Notes under the pieces: generated by a model | What the model saw: the letters and a program-made list of their open reading frames with translations, nothing else | What the model was told of the DNA's origin: nothing | The model's database searches: none | Source of the DNA: Gymnopus androsaceus JB14 | Lineage: Eukaryota; Basidiomycota; Agaricomycetes; Agaricales; Omphalotaceae | Assembly (NCBI GenBank): GCA_009733575.1 | Contig: ML769418.1 | Span: 1 to 64,000, forward strand | Length of the DNA: 64,000 nucleotides | Direction of reading: 5' to 3' | Shown here: positions 42,960 to 54,618 of the stretch, one piece after another | Layout of the letters: the number at the start of each line of letters is the position of its first letter | Numbering within the stretch: position 1 is the stretch's first letter | Program-made: the position numbers and the translations under genes

Positions 42960-43764
42960 TCAAAGCGCCAGACCCAACAACACCAAAAACACCGAATATC
43001 CAACTATCCACAACCCGAAATGATTGTTATTCGTCCGAGTGGCAGAATTCTTTGTGGCACTCGCGCTGGGAGTACCAGAGACAGAACTAGATATCGTAGG
43101 ATGCCCGGAACTGGATGCACTCTCAGAACCTGTGCTTCTGACGGTGGATCCCGAGCCCACGGAAGTCCTAGTCGACATGGTAGCAGTGTTAGGTTCCAAT
43201 TGCGAAACCTGTGTTGATGTAGAGGCGGAACTGCTATTGGTGAAAGTAATATTTGGAAGTGTAACCCCTGCTAATGCACAGTTTTCGATGTACGCTATAT
43301 ATACAAACCTAATAAGTAACGAGAATGAAGAGAGGCTGGATTGGAGTAGGACGTACGAAGCATGAGATTCTGTAGGGCTCGGGTAGATGTTTCACCAGGT
43401 TGGAGTCCAAGCGAACACTCGTAGCAGGATGCTATGTTTTGCTCCTGGGAGACAGTACATCCGCATTGAGGATCCTTGAGCTGAAAAATGGTGCAATTCT
43501 GTGGATTGGTTAGGTACATAAGTTATCACCGACATAGGACTGCCACTCACATTAAGCTGTAGCAGAAGATTGAGAGCAGAACTCCTGGCATTGAGTATCA
43601 TTGCCTTTCTGGCTACTTAGGCTGAGCCCCGGTAATGTCAGGTTACTCAGACTGGAAGCTAATATAGAATTCAGAAGTGGTTACTAGTAAAAGACCCTAT
43701 TCAACATACCTGGCGTGAAAGGAAAGATACAGATGAATAGTATCACCAAAGTAAAGCCACTCAT
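42960..43764 (-). CDS. Eight-cysteine secreted protein SSP5, diverged
   Basis: Start at 43764 (MSGFTLVILFICIFPFTP signal). Core CQEFC, NCTIFQLKDPQCGC, CYECS, YIENC; spacing C-x3-C-x9-C-x9-C-x-C-x10-C-x2-C-x24-C once a single extra base near 43580 is ignored. Followed by ALAGVTLPNITF, a Thr/Ser-rich stalk and the tail WIVGYSVFLVLLGLAL, stop at 42960. The 10-residue and 2-residue spacings and the intron before YIENC tie it to SSP1-4. Its first N-terminal stretch after the signal is unlike the LLPRQ members. Confidence 0.68.
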
Positions 43765-44729
43765 GGTCTTCAAAGAGAGTTGGTTCGAAAAACTGAGAAA
43801 CATCTCTGAAATGAAGTTTCTTATATTGGCTAAAGTTTGTGCGGAGAACTGAGTTGATTTGGCGAGTTCGTGAGCTCAGCCGCAAGCTGTGAATCTGATT
43901 ATATGAAGTGCTTGCTGCTGGTATCAACTGGTGGTTGGTTAGTCGTCTCAGCTTGTCTGTACATCGTTTTGCTCGAGCACAGACATTCGATGTTTAGAGC
44001 TAGATGGTGATACGCGCGGGAATCTCGAGGGGCTGTATCGAAGGATGCTGTATCACTGAAAATAAAGGCAGTAACTTTGAAAAGGAATTTGAAGCAGATC
44101 ATACTAATATGATTTCTGGCCTGCAAGGCTCATCCTAGAAATGTTGACATTTCGCAGATGTAAAACCATCTTGCTGGGGGGTGTTTATGCGTTAGCTGCC
44201 CTTTAATCGGAGAAAGACGTAAATAGGCTCATGGATATTGGCAGGAGAGCAAGTTGAGTCAACTAGCTAACTAGCGCTCATTGCCTTATTACAGGCGCCA
44301 AATTCAATCCGTTCACGGTGTTCAGCCTCGACTTCCAAATTGCAACCTTCCTTGTCCTGTGGACCAACCTTCGCGCCATATTATTCGAATATTATAAATG
44401 TTTTCGCTGTCTTGTTTCCGCTTGTAGGCCTGCTGCGAATTGCAGTGTCTGTCCGAACCTAGCCACCGGGACCGAAGGAAAACAATTGTATCGTGATTTG
44501 GCACGGTATCTTCTCAAGCTTCCAAGACGGATTTATTCAGCGTTCTGACAGTGACCACTGACCACTGACAAGCCGGTCTGCATTGTGCTGTGGCCCGTGC
44601 GTGATATTTGAAGTACACGAGGCTGAGGTGTGTACATGAATGATCTTCTTTTATTTCGATTGACACAACAATCTCCTTATAGTTTTATCAACATCCTCTG
44701 GCCATCTAATCTACCACTTTCTTGCGACA
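43765..44729. other. Intergenic region, no gene recognised
   Basis: Between the minus-strand SSP5 start and the plus-strand DUF7582-like gene, thus a shared promoter region. Short frames only. Confidence 0.4.
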
Positions 44730-46694
44730 TGTCTGTAGCGATTGGTACTGGAGCTATTATGGCCAGGAATCCCGCACGCAGGTCAGAGCTTGGCACATGC
44801 ATACCTCGAGCAGCCACTTGCGCCACGCAACAGCGTAGAATTATCCAGAGAGATGCTTTTTACGCTACTTGAATATCTTTCGACAATGATACATTCCGAA
44901 TTTTCTGGAATGCCAATACGCCTCGTAGCGCACGGCGGCGCCTGTATGTTAATGCACAACGGGCTGCACGAACTTGCAAACCGAAAGGCGATGCATCACA
45001 GCAGTAGAGGGGAAAATGTAGCCCGGAGAACCACAACCCGGGACGTAGGATTATATTCATCGATCATTCGTTGCAGAGAGCACTAGTCGGGGAATAATTA
45101 ATCCCGGAGAAAGGCTGCAAAAGTGTATACAAGCTACGGCTCGACAATTTCGATTAGGTGCAGATTGGATGAACAGCGATGCAGATGTGGCATTGCCCAT
45201 GAGTACAGAGTACGTCTTTTATGTGCTAATGTATTGCTTGCTTCACATCTTCCATTATTGTCAAGTCCGAATACAGGTGCATCATTTGACCCCATCTACA
45301 CCGAATCGGTGAAGGAGAACAATGTACAGCTTTATACGGTGTTCACTTCTTCTAACAAGTTGTTGTCAATTGTCAGCGTAACGCCCTTTTGGGCGGTGGC
45401 ATTGAAGCTTGTGCGGTACACCAAGTGGGATCCAGGAGATATATGTTTAATACTTTTGTGAGTACTAGGTCATTATTTCGATTTCGTCCTTTGGGATGTT
45501 ATAGATACCTTTTTGGTATCAGATCGTGCTACTGCATACTTAGCTTTATTGCGCGGACCCGTCGCTAATTGTATAATGTTGCACGGACCCGTCGCTAATT
45601 GTATGATGCTTTGTTGTGCGGACCCGTCGCTAATTGTATAATGCTTCATTAGGTATGGCTCCGTCGCTCGGAGGCCTGGTGTGCAATGGACCGCTGAGAC
45701 CCTTGAAGGTTGGATACGGTGCAACTGTTCAGCAATGAACTACCATAATTGGGACTCGTCAAGAGTGCTGGATATGAAACACAAGATAATGCATGCTGTT
45801 GCACTAATATCGTCTATAGGCACCAGTGTCATGGCACAATCGGGCGACCCGATTCTCCTTCCCAGTTTTCCTCCCCATGCATCACCACCCTCCGGTACAG
45901 AATCATCTTTTTACTCTTCTGTGGCGCATCGCGCGTTGTCCCCCAATTCTAGTGTGAATGCTAGTATGGGATGGGCCGGTCCTGCCAGCGATGTTATCGC
46001 TGCAGAAATTTCCAGGTCCACGGCTCCGTCACCAGTCAAGGCTCAGAATAATACCGATACTTCCCGCCCTCTCGTTGAGGACTATGAGCGTCCTCCTTTT
46101 TCTGAGCTCAAAAGTAAATCCACCGTACCCGCGCATTCTCGTCATTCCTCCACAACGAATGACCAGAAGAAGGATTCACGTAGGAGGGAGAAACGATCTC
46201 GCGAACAGGAGAGAATCATGCGGAGGCGGTCAAAATACATGTTACGATCCGATGAACCAGATGATTCGGACGAGGATTCGGGATCCTCCACTGACATGGA
46301 ACTTGGTAATGCGAAGGGAAAAGCGAACCACCCTACCGCTAGACATGCTCCGGTTATCCCATTGTCTATGTCTCAAAGCTCTCTTCCCTCATTCGACTCT
46401 CCTCCGCCACAGGCCTTACGCCCGTGGGGCTCGACCTCCGCGTTGCTTCCAGATCATCATTCATGGACGCAAACCCATATTACACAGGAGCCTATAGCCA
46501 TGGATTCGTCGCTGTCTAGGACAAGTCCCACTCACCACCCTCCTCCAACATCTGAGCTGCGCGGGCAAGGCCTTCACTCTCAGTCATGGCCTGTAGCTCA
46601 TCAACCTCATGAACTTCCTCCTCGTCGCTGGCTTACTAGTCCTTTGCTGGAACCTCCAATTCCGCAGCCCTTATCTACGCAGCCTTTTCGCTAG
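44730..46694 (+). CDS. DUF7582-like protein with Pro/Ser-rich tail
   Basis: Matches, from memory, a basidiomycete family of unknown function: SREMLFTLLEYLSTMIH, PIRLVAHGGACMLMH, RRTTTRDV, then (in another frame) YIHRSFVAE, ATARQFRLGADWMNSDADVA, FDPIYTES, VSVTPFWAVALKLVRYTKWD, and GVQWTAETLEGWI. After this conserved half, 45800-46694 encodes a disordered tail rich in Pro, Ser, His and basic residues, stop at 46692. The frame needs one base removed near 45052 (GACGTAGGATTA) to join RTTTRDV to DYIHRS. The N-terminal start is uncertain; 44730 is the first good ATG but is not in frame with SREML. The intron before GVQW contains the minisatellite at 45553. Confidence 0.72.
45553..45655. repeat. Intronic minisatellite, three copies of 30-35 bp
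   Basis: Core CGGACCCGTCGCTAATTGTA at 45554, 45584 and 45619, each followed by TAATG or TGATG. Lies inside the intron of the DUF7582-like gene that ends at 45652 or nearby; part of the third copy provides the acceptor side. Confidence 0.88.
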
Positions 46695-49113
46695 ATGGAT
46701 TCCCGAGGCTCTCCGGGCTCTTCCTTATAGTCTGACGGCAGGACTATAAAGCCTTCAATGACGCACTATCGTCTACTTTATTAAATGACTTCCCACTCAA
46801 GTGTAATTTTGCTTTACTTTTAAGTTTCATTTTCAGACAACCTAACCGCCACCTCGTTACACCAGCGCTATTATTGTTCTCGTATGCAAATTGTATGTCG
46901 TGTCGTTCTTGCTGTATCATCATAAGTATGTAACTTATTGTTCTGATCGTGTATCATTAATATATGAAACTCATTCTCTCTGGATTCAAGCTATTGACGG
47001 TGCACACAGCCTACATACTGGTCGCCAAAACAAAGTGTCGGCGACGCGTGCTTCACTAAAAATCACACGACGGTTCTTTGTATCGCGTTGCTATCTATCC
47101 CATTTGTTCCAAACAAGTTGGTCCAGGAACTTACTGGGAAAGAAGAACGCCACCGAAAAGCCATACGAAATGTATATGGCTGAACCCAAGCAAGAAATAG
47201 TATGTCCTTGGACGAGGAGGAGGCTACGTTAGACTCGTGGATATCTCACAACATCCTGGAAAGACTCTATGCATAGTCGGGAGTCTTCATAACACTCTGT
47301 ATTAGCACTTAATATTGAGATGCTTTGTATGTATGCTCGGTCGACGGTCGTCATGCGGTGGAATATAGTATTAGGCAGAGTTCCGTCGTCTCAGTATGGT
47401 TTGATTATCTTAAAGGTATTTATATTTCCCATTCAGCAGGTATTTTATAAGCCTCCCGAAGCAGCAAAAGAAAGCAAACTGCCGATAATAGATAAGTGGG
47501 TGTATGCTGCATTTTTCTTATATGCATTTACCAGTATTCCGGAAGCATGTAACGTCGTCGTGGTTGCTAACAATGATGATGGCATGCTGGCGAAGGTGAG
47601 TCTCGTCCGACGACCATTACTATTATTATAAGTAGCCTGGTCTACAAACGCAATATCGATGTTACTTGCTAATTCCAGTATGTGATTCGCTCATTGAGTT
47701 CTTGGAATCAATGTAACCTAAACTGGAAGGCCAGATTGATAACTACTAGCAGCGATTTGTCAACGAGCCTAGGTCAGTATCAGACCTCAGTGTGTTCTAA
47801 GCTGAGGTCAGGTGCGAAGGGATTGGCGAAAGCTAGCGGTCCAGCTTGGCTTCATGGGAATGACTGGGAAAGTTCGAGCTCTTTTCTTTGTGGCGTTGCC
47901 GTCTGACTCTTCATTAAGAAATCTACCAATGCTAATGATTTTCAGATATATATCCTTGGCCGGCTTCCAATGAAATTACACAGTGGTGAGATTCCGGTTT
48001 CGTGGTCCTCCGGAGTCCGTAGCAGCTTTTAGAAACTTCTTTAGCAATGTTCGTGAAGGACTGGCGTCAACCCTTCCATGAATTTTCGACGGGGCTATGC
48101 CAGTGTTTTTGATGGAATACGACCGCATACAACCAGATATAAGTGCTCAAGCCTTTCTACCTAGTCGCTTCTAGTTCAAGAACAGTCAGGACGTTGCCTC
48201 TCTCGCAAGATATATATTCTCTTTTTTCTGCTTTTATTCAACTTCTCCGACTGATATACCATCTTGAGACTGGTCGTATGGCGATGCTGGTTTCATAGTC
48301 TGTATCATACTGAGTGGAGCAAAACCTTCTTCAATATAGTTTGCATTAGTTATAACAGAGTTTTCGGTCTCTACATTCCAAAAGCGAAGAACTGCCTATG
48401 TCGTTCTTTAATCGATACTTGTCGTAAAAAAATTGTCGGCCGTAAACTAGTCTCCGCTCGACAATGAATAGCAGATAAGGAAAGCACCGAGGTGATTCTG
48501 TATCCGATCCAGAGCAATTATGACTGCTCCATTCATCGACTCTTTAGCCCGGCGGCGCAGTCCGCTCCGATATTTTGGTGACGACCGGATCAAAATATCT
48601 GTCACGTCCTGTTCCTGGTAGCGTTACATTTTCGTTTTTTTATTTCCGGTTTGCTGTTGGTTGCCATATGCGAATGGCCGCTAAACATACCAACTTTCGC
48701 GCGCATTTATCTAGTGTTCGATATGCTGGTGCCAAACCAACCAGGAGCATTCAAAGGATCGTTTGAAGAACGCCATCTCAGTCTCTTGGTTATTTTACAA
48801 TTCTCAGAGAATTTGACCCGGGAAACTTCAAATTTGCTTCCATCCTCGGAGAATGGAAAATCTACTGAAATGAAATTGTTACCGATCTTACGCAAGATCG
48901 CGTGTGTTTTCACGCTTGGTTTCAATATTGGTTGCTAAATAATTATCAGCCCGTCCGTCGCAGTGGTTACACATGGTATACTTTCACAGTTATAGTCTTA
49001 CCCTGGCTAATACCATCATCTCTTCTTTTCCTTTTCCTTCATCTTGTAGGTCCTGGATGCGTTAGGTTGCATCGGGGCCTTTTCCTTTCCTCTCGTTTTC
49101 TCCATTCCTCTGA
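46695..49113. other. 2.4 kb without a recognised gene
   Basis: Plus-strand frames at 47320-47631 (with a hydrophobic AAFFLYAFTSIPEACNVVVV stretch) and 48651-48938 are the best candidates for exons of an unidentified gene, but they share no clear splice chain and match no family I know. The last ~100 bp should contain the homeodomain gene promoter (CT-rich, TTTTCCTTTTCCTTC near 49028). Confidence 0.4.
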
Positions 49114-50683
49114 ATGTCTAAATCTCCATCTCCACACCCCACTAATAATCCTACTAGCCCACCATCACTGTCGTCGGAGATCCCCCATACTAGTACTTCA
49201 CGAATTCAGACCCACGAAGCTAACATTGTTGCTGTAGAACATAATTACCCTACTTCCTCATCCCCCACATTCATTCATCCTTCGACTCCAGAGCCAAGCG
49301 CTGGACCATCCCGTACACGTCCGCTAGAAGAAGATACACCTTCTGAGCTCCCGATGGCTAAAAGATTTCGCGTCGAATCTATGAGCGGCAGACAGAGCGA
49401 CCGGTCTAGCCCTTCATCCGATTCTCAGGGTGGCATGGCAGACACTGAAGACGGAGAGCGGAGTAATCTGTCAGGACGATCTCCTGCACCTTCAGAGCCC
49501 CCCAAGAAAAAAAGGACGCGAACTCTCACTACTCCTCATCAATCTTCTGTGCTACATGCCCTTCTCGCCCAGGTATGTGTCCTTCGACTTGAAGATGCAT
49601 TGATTAATTGCTCTCTTAGTCTCGTTTTCCTACCACTGCGATGCGGGAAGAGGTCGGTAGAGCAATTGGACTCAGCGCCCGGAAAGTTCAAGTGAGTGTT
49701 TTCTTAATATTGTCTTTCTGCATCATTGAAGAAGTGATTTTCTCAGATATGGTTTCAAGTGTGTATTTTCATGCCCCACGAAGTTAGTATTTTATTGACG
49801 CGTCCCTCGTTAGAATCAACGACAGAAAGCACGACGACCCCGTACACATAATGAAATGCAAACGACGCGCCCCCCGCAATATGGCCCGTTTCCTTCTGCG
49901 GGGGACACTGAAATTCTCAATTTGTATCCCAGATCCCAACAGGGTGTTACCCAGCCAGAATTCTATAACCCCGGGGTGCATCCCTCTCATCCTCCTGCTT
50001 ATGCCATCCCTCCGAGCTTACCTTCAGGATTGCTTGGACCAGGTGTTCCGGGTCATGGAACGTCTAGACGAATGCCAGAGAGTCTGTCGCCTGTCTCGCC
50101 TGTCGGTGCTTCTAGTTCTCGCGTAACGAGGCGTGATTTCGTGCGACGCTCGCCTAGCCCTCTCAGGATCTACAATCCTGAGCATCCTCGTCCGGCGACG
50201 TCTGATTCTTCCGCTCCGATAATTCCATATCGAGATGCATCGAGAACACTTCCCCCCTTAGTATTCCCGCCGCGCCAGGGAAGCTCAGCAGGACTACTAT
50301 CTATTCGTTCAGCTCCTGCGAACATGCCTCCACCTTCGCCTTTTCAGCGTACACGTTCCCCTCAGTTCTCCTTCAGCCCACCGTCTGCTGAGCCTGGAAG
50401 CAGATCTGCGCTTCCTCCTCCATTTACGCTCGAGCCTCAACCCCAGTGGAACGACCCTATCTTCACATCAGTACCTCGTACGGGATCGAGCACTTGGTCT
50501 CACCATAGCTCTGAGCGTAGCGGATCCATCTCTCCGACCGTGTCTCGCGCTATAAACCCACTTCGTGGCTCATTGGAGAATGAGCAGACTTCCCGAGAGG
50601 GAAGATACGATCCTGTGCGCTCAATTGTGGTTCCTTATGATCTTCCTGAGAGCCCTAGTGCGTCTGATCAACCAAAGGAATGA
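49114..50683 (+). CDS. Homeodomain transcription factor, 470 aa
   Basis: Nuclear DNA-binding regulator. Four exons (49114-49572, 49620-49691, 49747-49758, 49814-50683) give 471 codons in one frame. N-terminal half is Ser/Pro-rich with a basic AKRFR segment. The homeodomain spans roughly residues 130-192: EPPKKKRTRTLTTPHQSSVL (N-terminal arm and helix 1), FPTTAMREEVGRAIGLSARK (helix 2), VQ-IWFQ-NQRQKARR (helix 3 with the invariant W, F, N and R). It is of typical 60-residue type, not the TALE type of one mating-type class. The IWFQ tetrapeptide is encoded by its own 12-nt exon. The C-terminal 270 residues are low-complexity Pro/Ser. Intact. Confidence 0.92.
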
Positions 50684-51068
50684 ATGTGAATTTTGGATCT
50701 CTTTCTCCGTCTTTTCTTAACGCCTTTTACGGACAACTTTAACGTCCTCGACGAATCATAATCGATTAATCTCTCGCTCTTTCCCAACATTCCTTATTTC
50801 TCGTATAATATCTCAAGCCTTTATCATCTCGCTTCCCAGGTCCTAATTCGTCGTGGGTTCCCTTTCGACATGCTCTATTACCGTGCTCTTAGTTTTCTTT
50901 TGTTGTACGTGTACGCTGTTATTTTAAAATGTTTTTTTTAGCATATACGACAACTGTTGGATCTTCATATCGATCTTTATACAATATAATGCAAAATAAT
51001 GTAGCACTTCATCGTACCCTTTATAATTACAGTAACTACCAACAAAGTTCATTTTTCTACTAAACAAA
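50684..51068. other. Intergenic region between convergent genes
   Basis: Shared 3' region of the homeodomain gene (plus) and the TOPORS-like gene (minus); AT-rich, no open frame. Confidence 0.5.
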
Positions 51069-53640
51069 TTAGGAACTTTTCTCTCTGAACGCCCGCTTCT
51101 CAGACGCAAGCCGCATTCTCAATCGTGCACGGGTTCGAAGCTTAGTTTCCATGTCTTGTGAATCTATGGAAACAGAAGACGACAAATCCTCCATACCCAC
51201 GACGATCTCGACCGAATCTTCTAGTGTAGTAGGGGAAAGGGGCGTAGGATTGTTTTCCTGTAAGTATCGCTTCTCTTCTTCCAGTCTTTGCAAAAGTCGC
51301 GTGTTGACTGTGGATACAGAAGACGATGACGGGCGTGGGTCTGAACCTAATTTGCCGCCATTCATTCGAGCTTCGTATGTGAACCGGGATGCCACGTGGG
51401 GAGGGTGAACTTCTTCGGAATCGCGATTCGAAGCAGATGCTTGGTATTTTTGTGACGAAACCCTGCTATCATGATCTATGTCGGAGTCCCCAGCTTTGAT
51501 TGGGCCTATATTTCCGATTTCTTGGGACACTGTTCGGTGGTCCCGGACTCGACCTGTAGTATCATGGCGACCACTAAGCGCGGTCAGTGAAGACATACGC
51601 TCTGATGAAGGAGGGAAGGGTCTAGGCTGTTCGTCACCATCCAGATGTCGATGGTCATTTGACGGAAGTACCGTTGAGACCGGGACATTTTCCTCTCCCA
51701 AGTGTGTGTCTGACAAACGAGACAACAAGGACGGAGGAGATAATTGAGATGACGATGAGGGTTTTCCCTGACCTTTGATTCGTAGCTGAGGAACAGCGTC
51801 CTCGACACTGACGCCGAATTTTGACATTGGCAATGATGAAGAGAGTCCACCCTGCCCTTCAATCGATAAGGATGGTGCACTTCTCGTTACCGGGACTTTT
51901 TCATCGGTTGAGACATGAGATTGAACTAAAGCACGTAGATTGAGAATTCTGGCTGGCTTGTTGTTGGGCACAGCTGAACTGGTCACTGCATATGGAACCT
52001 GCGTTACCTGCTCCACTTCGGAGGCCGGTTCAGACGATATATGGTCAAGGGAGTCGGCCTTTTCCTTTCCCTTGGCGGAGCTAGAATGCGGAGAGTCGTT
52101 TCGCTCCAAGAATCGTGAATTTCGAGAGGAAGCTAGTTCAAACGATATAGGGACATCGGAATCAGCCTTCCTCTTCCCCTTGGACCTAAAGTCGCCTCGC
52201 ACTGAAAGTCGGGACAGAGTGCTACTCTGTTCCGACATTCTGGTGCCGGTAACGTGTTCTGTCGGGTGCGAAGACAGCTCAAAGCTGGGGCTGCGGCGCA
52301 CACCTTCGCCCATCGCTCTCTGTCGAGACGTAGAGCTTGGATTCACTCGACCAGAAGGAGACCACGACATCGAGCGAGAGCGGGAACGGGACCGGGACCT
52401 CCGATCGCGTTCTTCACGTGGGGATCGACGACGAGATTTCATTTGCCCATGCGGAGGAGAAACCCTCGATGGCGTTTCATACTGCAGAACATAAAACTGA
52501 GAGGGGTGCGGAAACAGAAGAGCTGAAATTTACAGTACCTGGACCACAGTATCGTAAACAAAGAGGTCTTTGTATGGTGACCGAACATAGCTGTACACCT
52601 CTATAAATGCTTTCAGGATTATATGTGCAAGCCAGTTAAGCATAATCTCACCATGAGCAAAGTGTTCTGCGTTGACATGTCTCCCGCCTTCAACGTACGG
52701 TGCGTCCATATCGAGAAACTCGGCAAGCAACTTGACTGCAGTTTCCGATCTTATGTCTATTGCTTTCATTAGTGATATAATGAACGTCGTCAAGAACTAA
52801 CGGTGGGAAATAAGCATTATTGAATCGATCATGGATGAATTACAACTTGCCTCGACATCGAGATCCATCCAAACCAGTAGCTCTCGGCGTAAAAATGAAG
52901 TGGTACGGGATATCAAGTCCGGGGAGGCAGCAAATTGCGCTGGTGTAGGGAACGGGCGGAAGCGGGTGTAGGAGTTGGATGCAATATGCTAAGTACACAC
53001 CGAGTCAGAATTTGAGTACATCTGAAATAATTGAAATGAAATATTGAAAGAGAAAGAATATTATATGGATGCAACAGACCTTGGCATAAAGATCGTGTCT
53101 ATAGATCCATTTTCTTTTGGCCAATGCCCGCTCGAATCTATCAGCTTCCTCACGTTCCTCTCTTTCCCGTCGACTCCTCTCGCGAACCTCTCTTGGAATT
53201 CGCCGTCTACGCTGGTGACTGACTGGTCTGTTAGCCAAAGGGAGGAGCTTCGGTGAAGAGGTTCGTAGAGGAGACAAGAAATGCTTTGAATAGTCGTATC
53301 TTGACCTGTAATTGTGAATAACATGATCACCGATATTCTGCGAGCATAGTGGACACCGACGAGACTGTTCTAGAAAAAATATGAGGTTTAGATTTATACC
53401 TAATAGCAGAAACTTACCAGTCCAAACCATTAGACAGTCAAAGCAGAACAAGTCATGACTGCAAGGGGGAATCATAGTTCGGTCTACAACTTCTTGAAGA
53501 CATATAGCACAATGATTTTCGCTCAAATCATCAGGTACATCCTCGTTCAGCTGCTCCGCTGATTCTTGTTGGAGTTTTGGAGAGATAGATTCAAGCTTTA
53601 CGCGTTTAACGGATTTAGCGGGAGGAGATTTGGAGCTCAT
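51069..53640 (-). CDS. RING-finger E3 ligase with RS region, TOPORS-like, 761 aa
   Basis: Likely nuclear ubiquitin (or SUMO) ligase. Six exons (53640-53418, 53369-53080, 52988-52851, 52796-52652, 52600-52539, 52496-51069) sum to 762 codons. RING finger at residues about 42-95: CAICLQEVVDRTMIPPCSHD, FCFDCLMVW, RRCPLCSQ; the C3HC4 ligands are present. Then the TOPORS/RING-RS signature: YDYSKHFLSPLRT, an Arg/Glu helix, KRKWIYRHDLYAK, FLTTFIISLMKAIDIRSETA, LDMDAPYVEGGRHVNAEHFA, EVYSYVRSPYKDLFVYDT. The large last exon starts with an RS repeat (RRSRSRSRSRSMSWSPSG) and is otherwise disordered. The third intron uses a GC donor (52850). No breaks. Metazoan TOPORS also binds topoisomerase I; that partner is not implied here. 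Confidence 0.9.
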
Positions 53641-54118
53641 ACGGCGTATTTGCGAGCTTATTGAAGCAGAAAGCTAACGCGGTGGCCGGTAGAGTTGAAT
53701 GATAGCAAGGAGTTGCAAGGAGCGCTCTTTGTACGTAATGCGCGCTTGTTTGAGCGTCTAAATCCGACACTTCAAAGTTCAACGTTTCAGTTCTAACACC
53801 TGTCGGATAGTCTTGTACTCTTTCCAGGAACTCATCTAGAGGTCTTAGTGATGAATTCGAAGCCCCTTCTGTAGACAGCATGCTCGGAGCCTCCGCAACT
53901 TGCAACTGAACAAAACTCCAAGTGTGCCATGATTCCGAGTCTTCTCTCAGTTGATAAACCAATGACAACTCTCCTTCCATACTTGGAATACTTATCATTC
54001 TATCATCCGGAAGATGGTAGGATACACTAGGATACATCAGCCATGATATCGATGATCGATGATCTTCCTCTAATGCGGCGGCATGCAACCAATATGCGGA
54101 AATCTCGATGTTTCTGGT
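53615..54118 (-). CDS. Unrecognised protein, 3' exon(s)
   Basis: An open frame of about 165 codons preceded by a plausible acceptor (54119-54122) reads RNIEISAYWLHAAALEEDHR, then YPSVSYHLPDDRM, SESWHTWSFVQLQV, and ends YELQISSR at 53615. It has no lesions but no start of its own; the first in-frame ATG is at about 54040. It overlaps the TOPORS-like start codon by 26 nt on the same strand in another frame. Could be the end of a gene starting upstream of 54120, or chance. No family recognised. Confidence 0.45.
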   Translation of the reverse strand, partial: TRNIEISAYWLHAAALEEDHRSSISWLMYPSVSYHLPDDRMISIPSMEGELSLVYQLREDSESWHTWSFVQLQVAEAPSMLSTEGASNSSLRPLDEFLERVQDYPTGVRTETLNFEVSDLDAQTSAHYVQRALLATPCYHSTLPATALAFCFNKLANTPYELQISSR

Positions 54119-54618
54119 CTAGACCTCATTGGCAAGTATTATCGCTTAGACCTGGGTCAGTGGCTTGTATCTCCCGTTCTATAAGCTCCCCTGAGCAGGC
54201 CTTCGAACGTTTGAACAGCTGATGTGAGTAGTATATGTACCCTTAACCGCCTATGTTTTTTTCCAACTGAAGAGCTCATTTATCACTCGCAGCCTAAAGC
54301 CCCTGACAGATGGTAAATGTCTTGCCCATGACAGATAATAAATGTCTTCACGTCTCCGTTTCTGCTCTAGCTGGCATTCTTGATACATAACCCATTTATT
54401 GCCGGAAAACTAAGATCCTCTGCATAGCGAAACGGTGTTTGTTTCGATGAGTTTTGAACTCTTTTTCTATAAATGCAAGTCTTGGCAGGCTCTGCGCGTT
54501 AAGGGTATGATTGATAGAGATAAAGGAAAAGGAAATAAAAGACAGGAAGGAAGGTATGCAGGTCGCCTTCATTCACCCTTTCGCTACCCACTCAAAATTC
54601 GAGATTCTTAAATCAACA

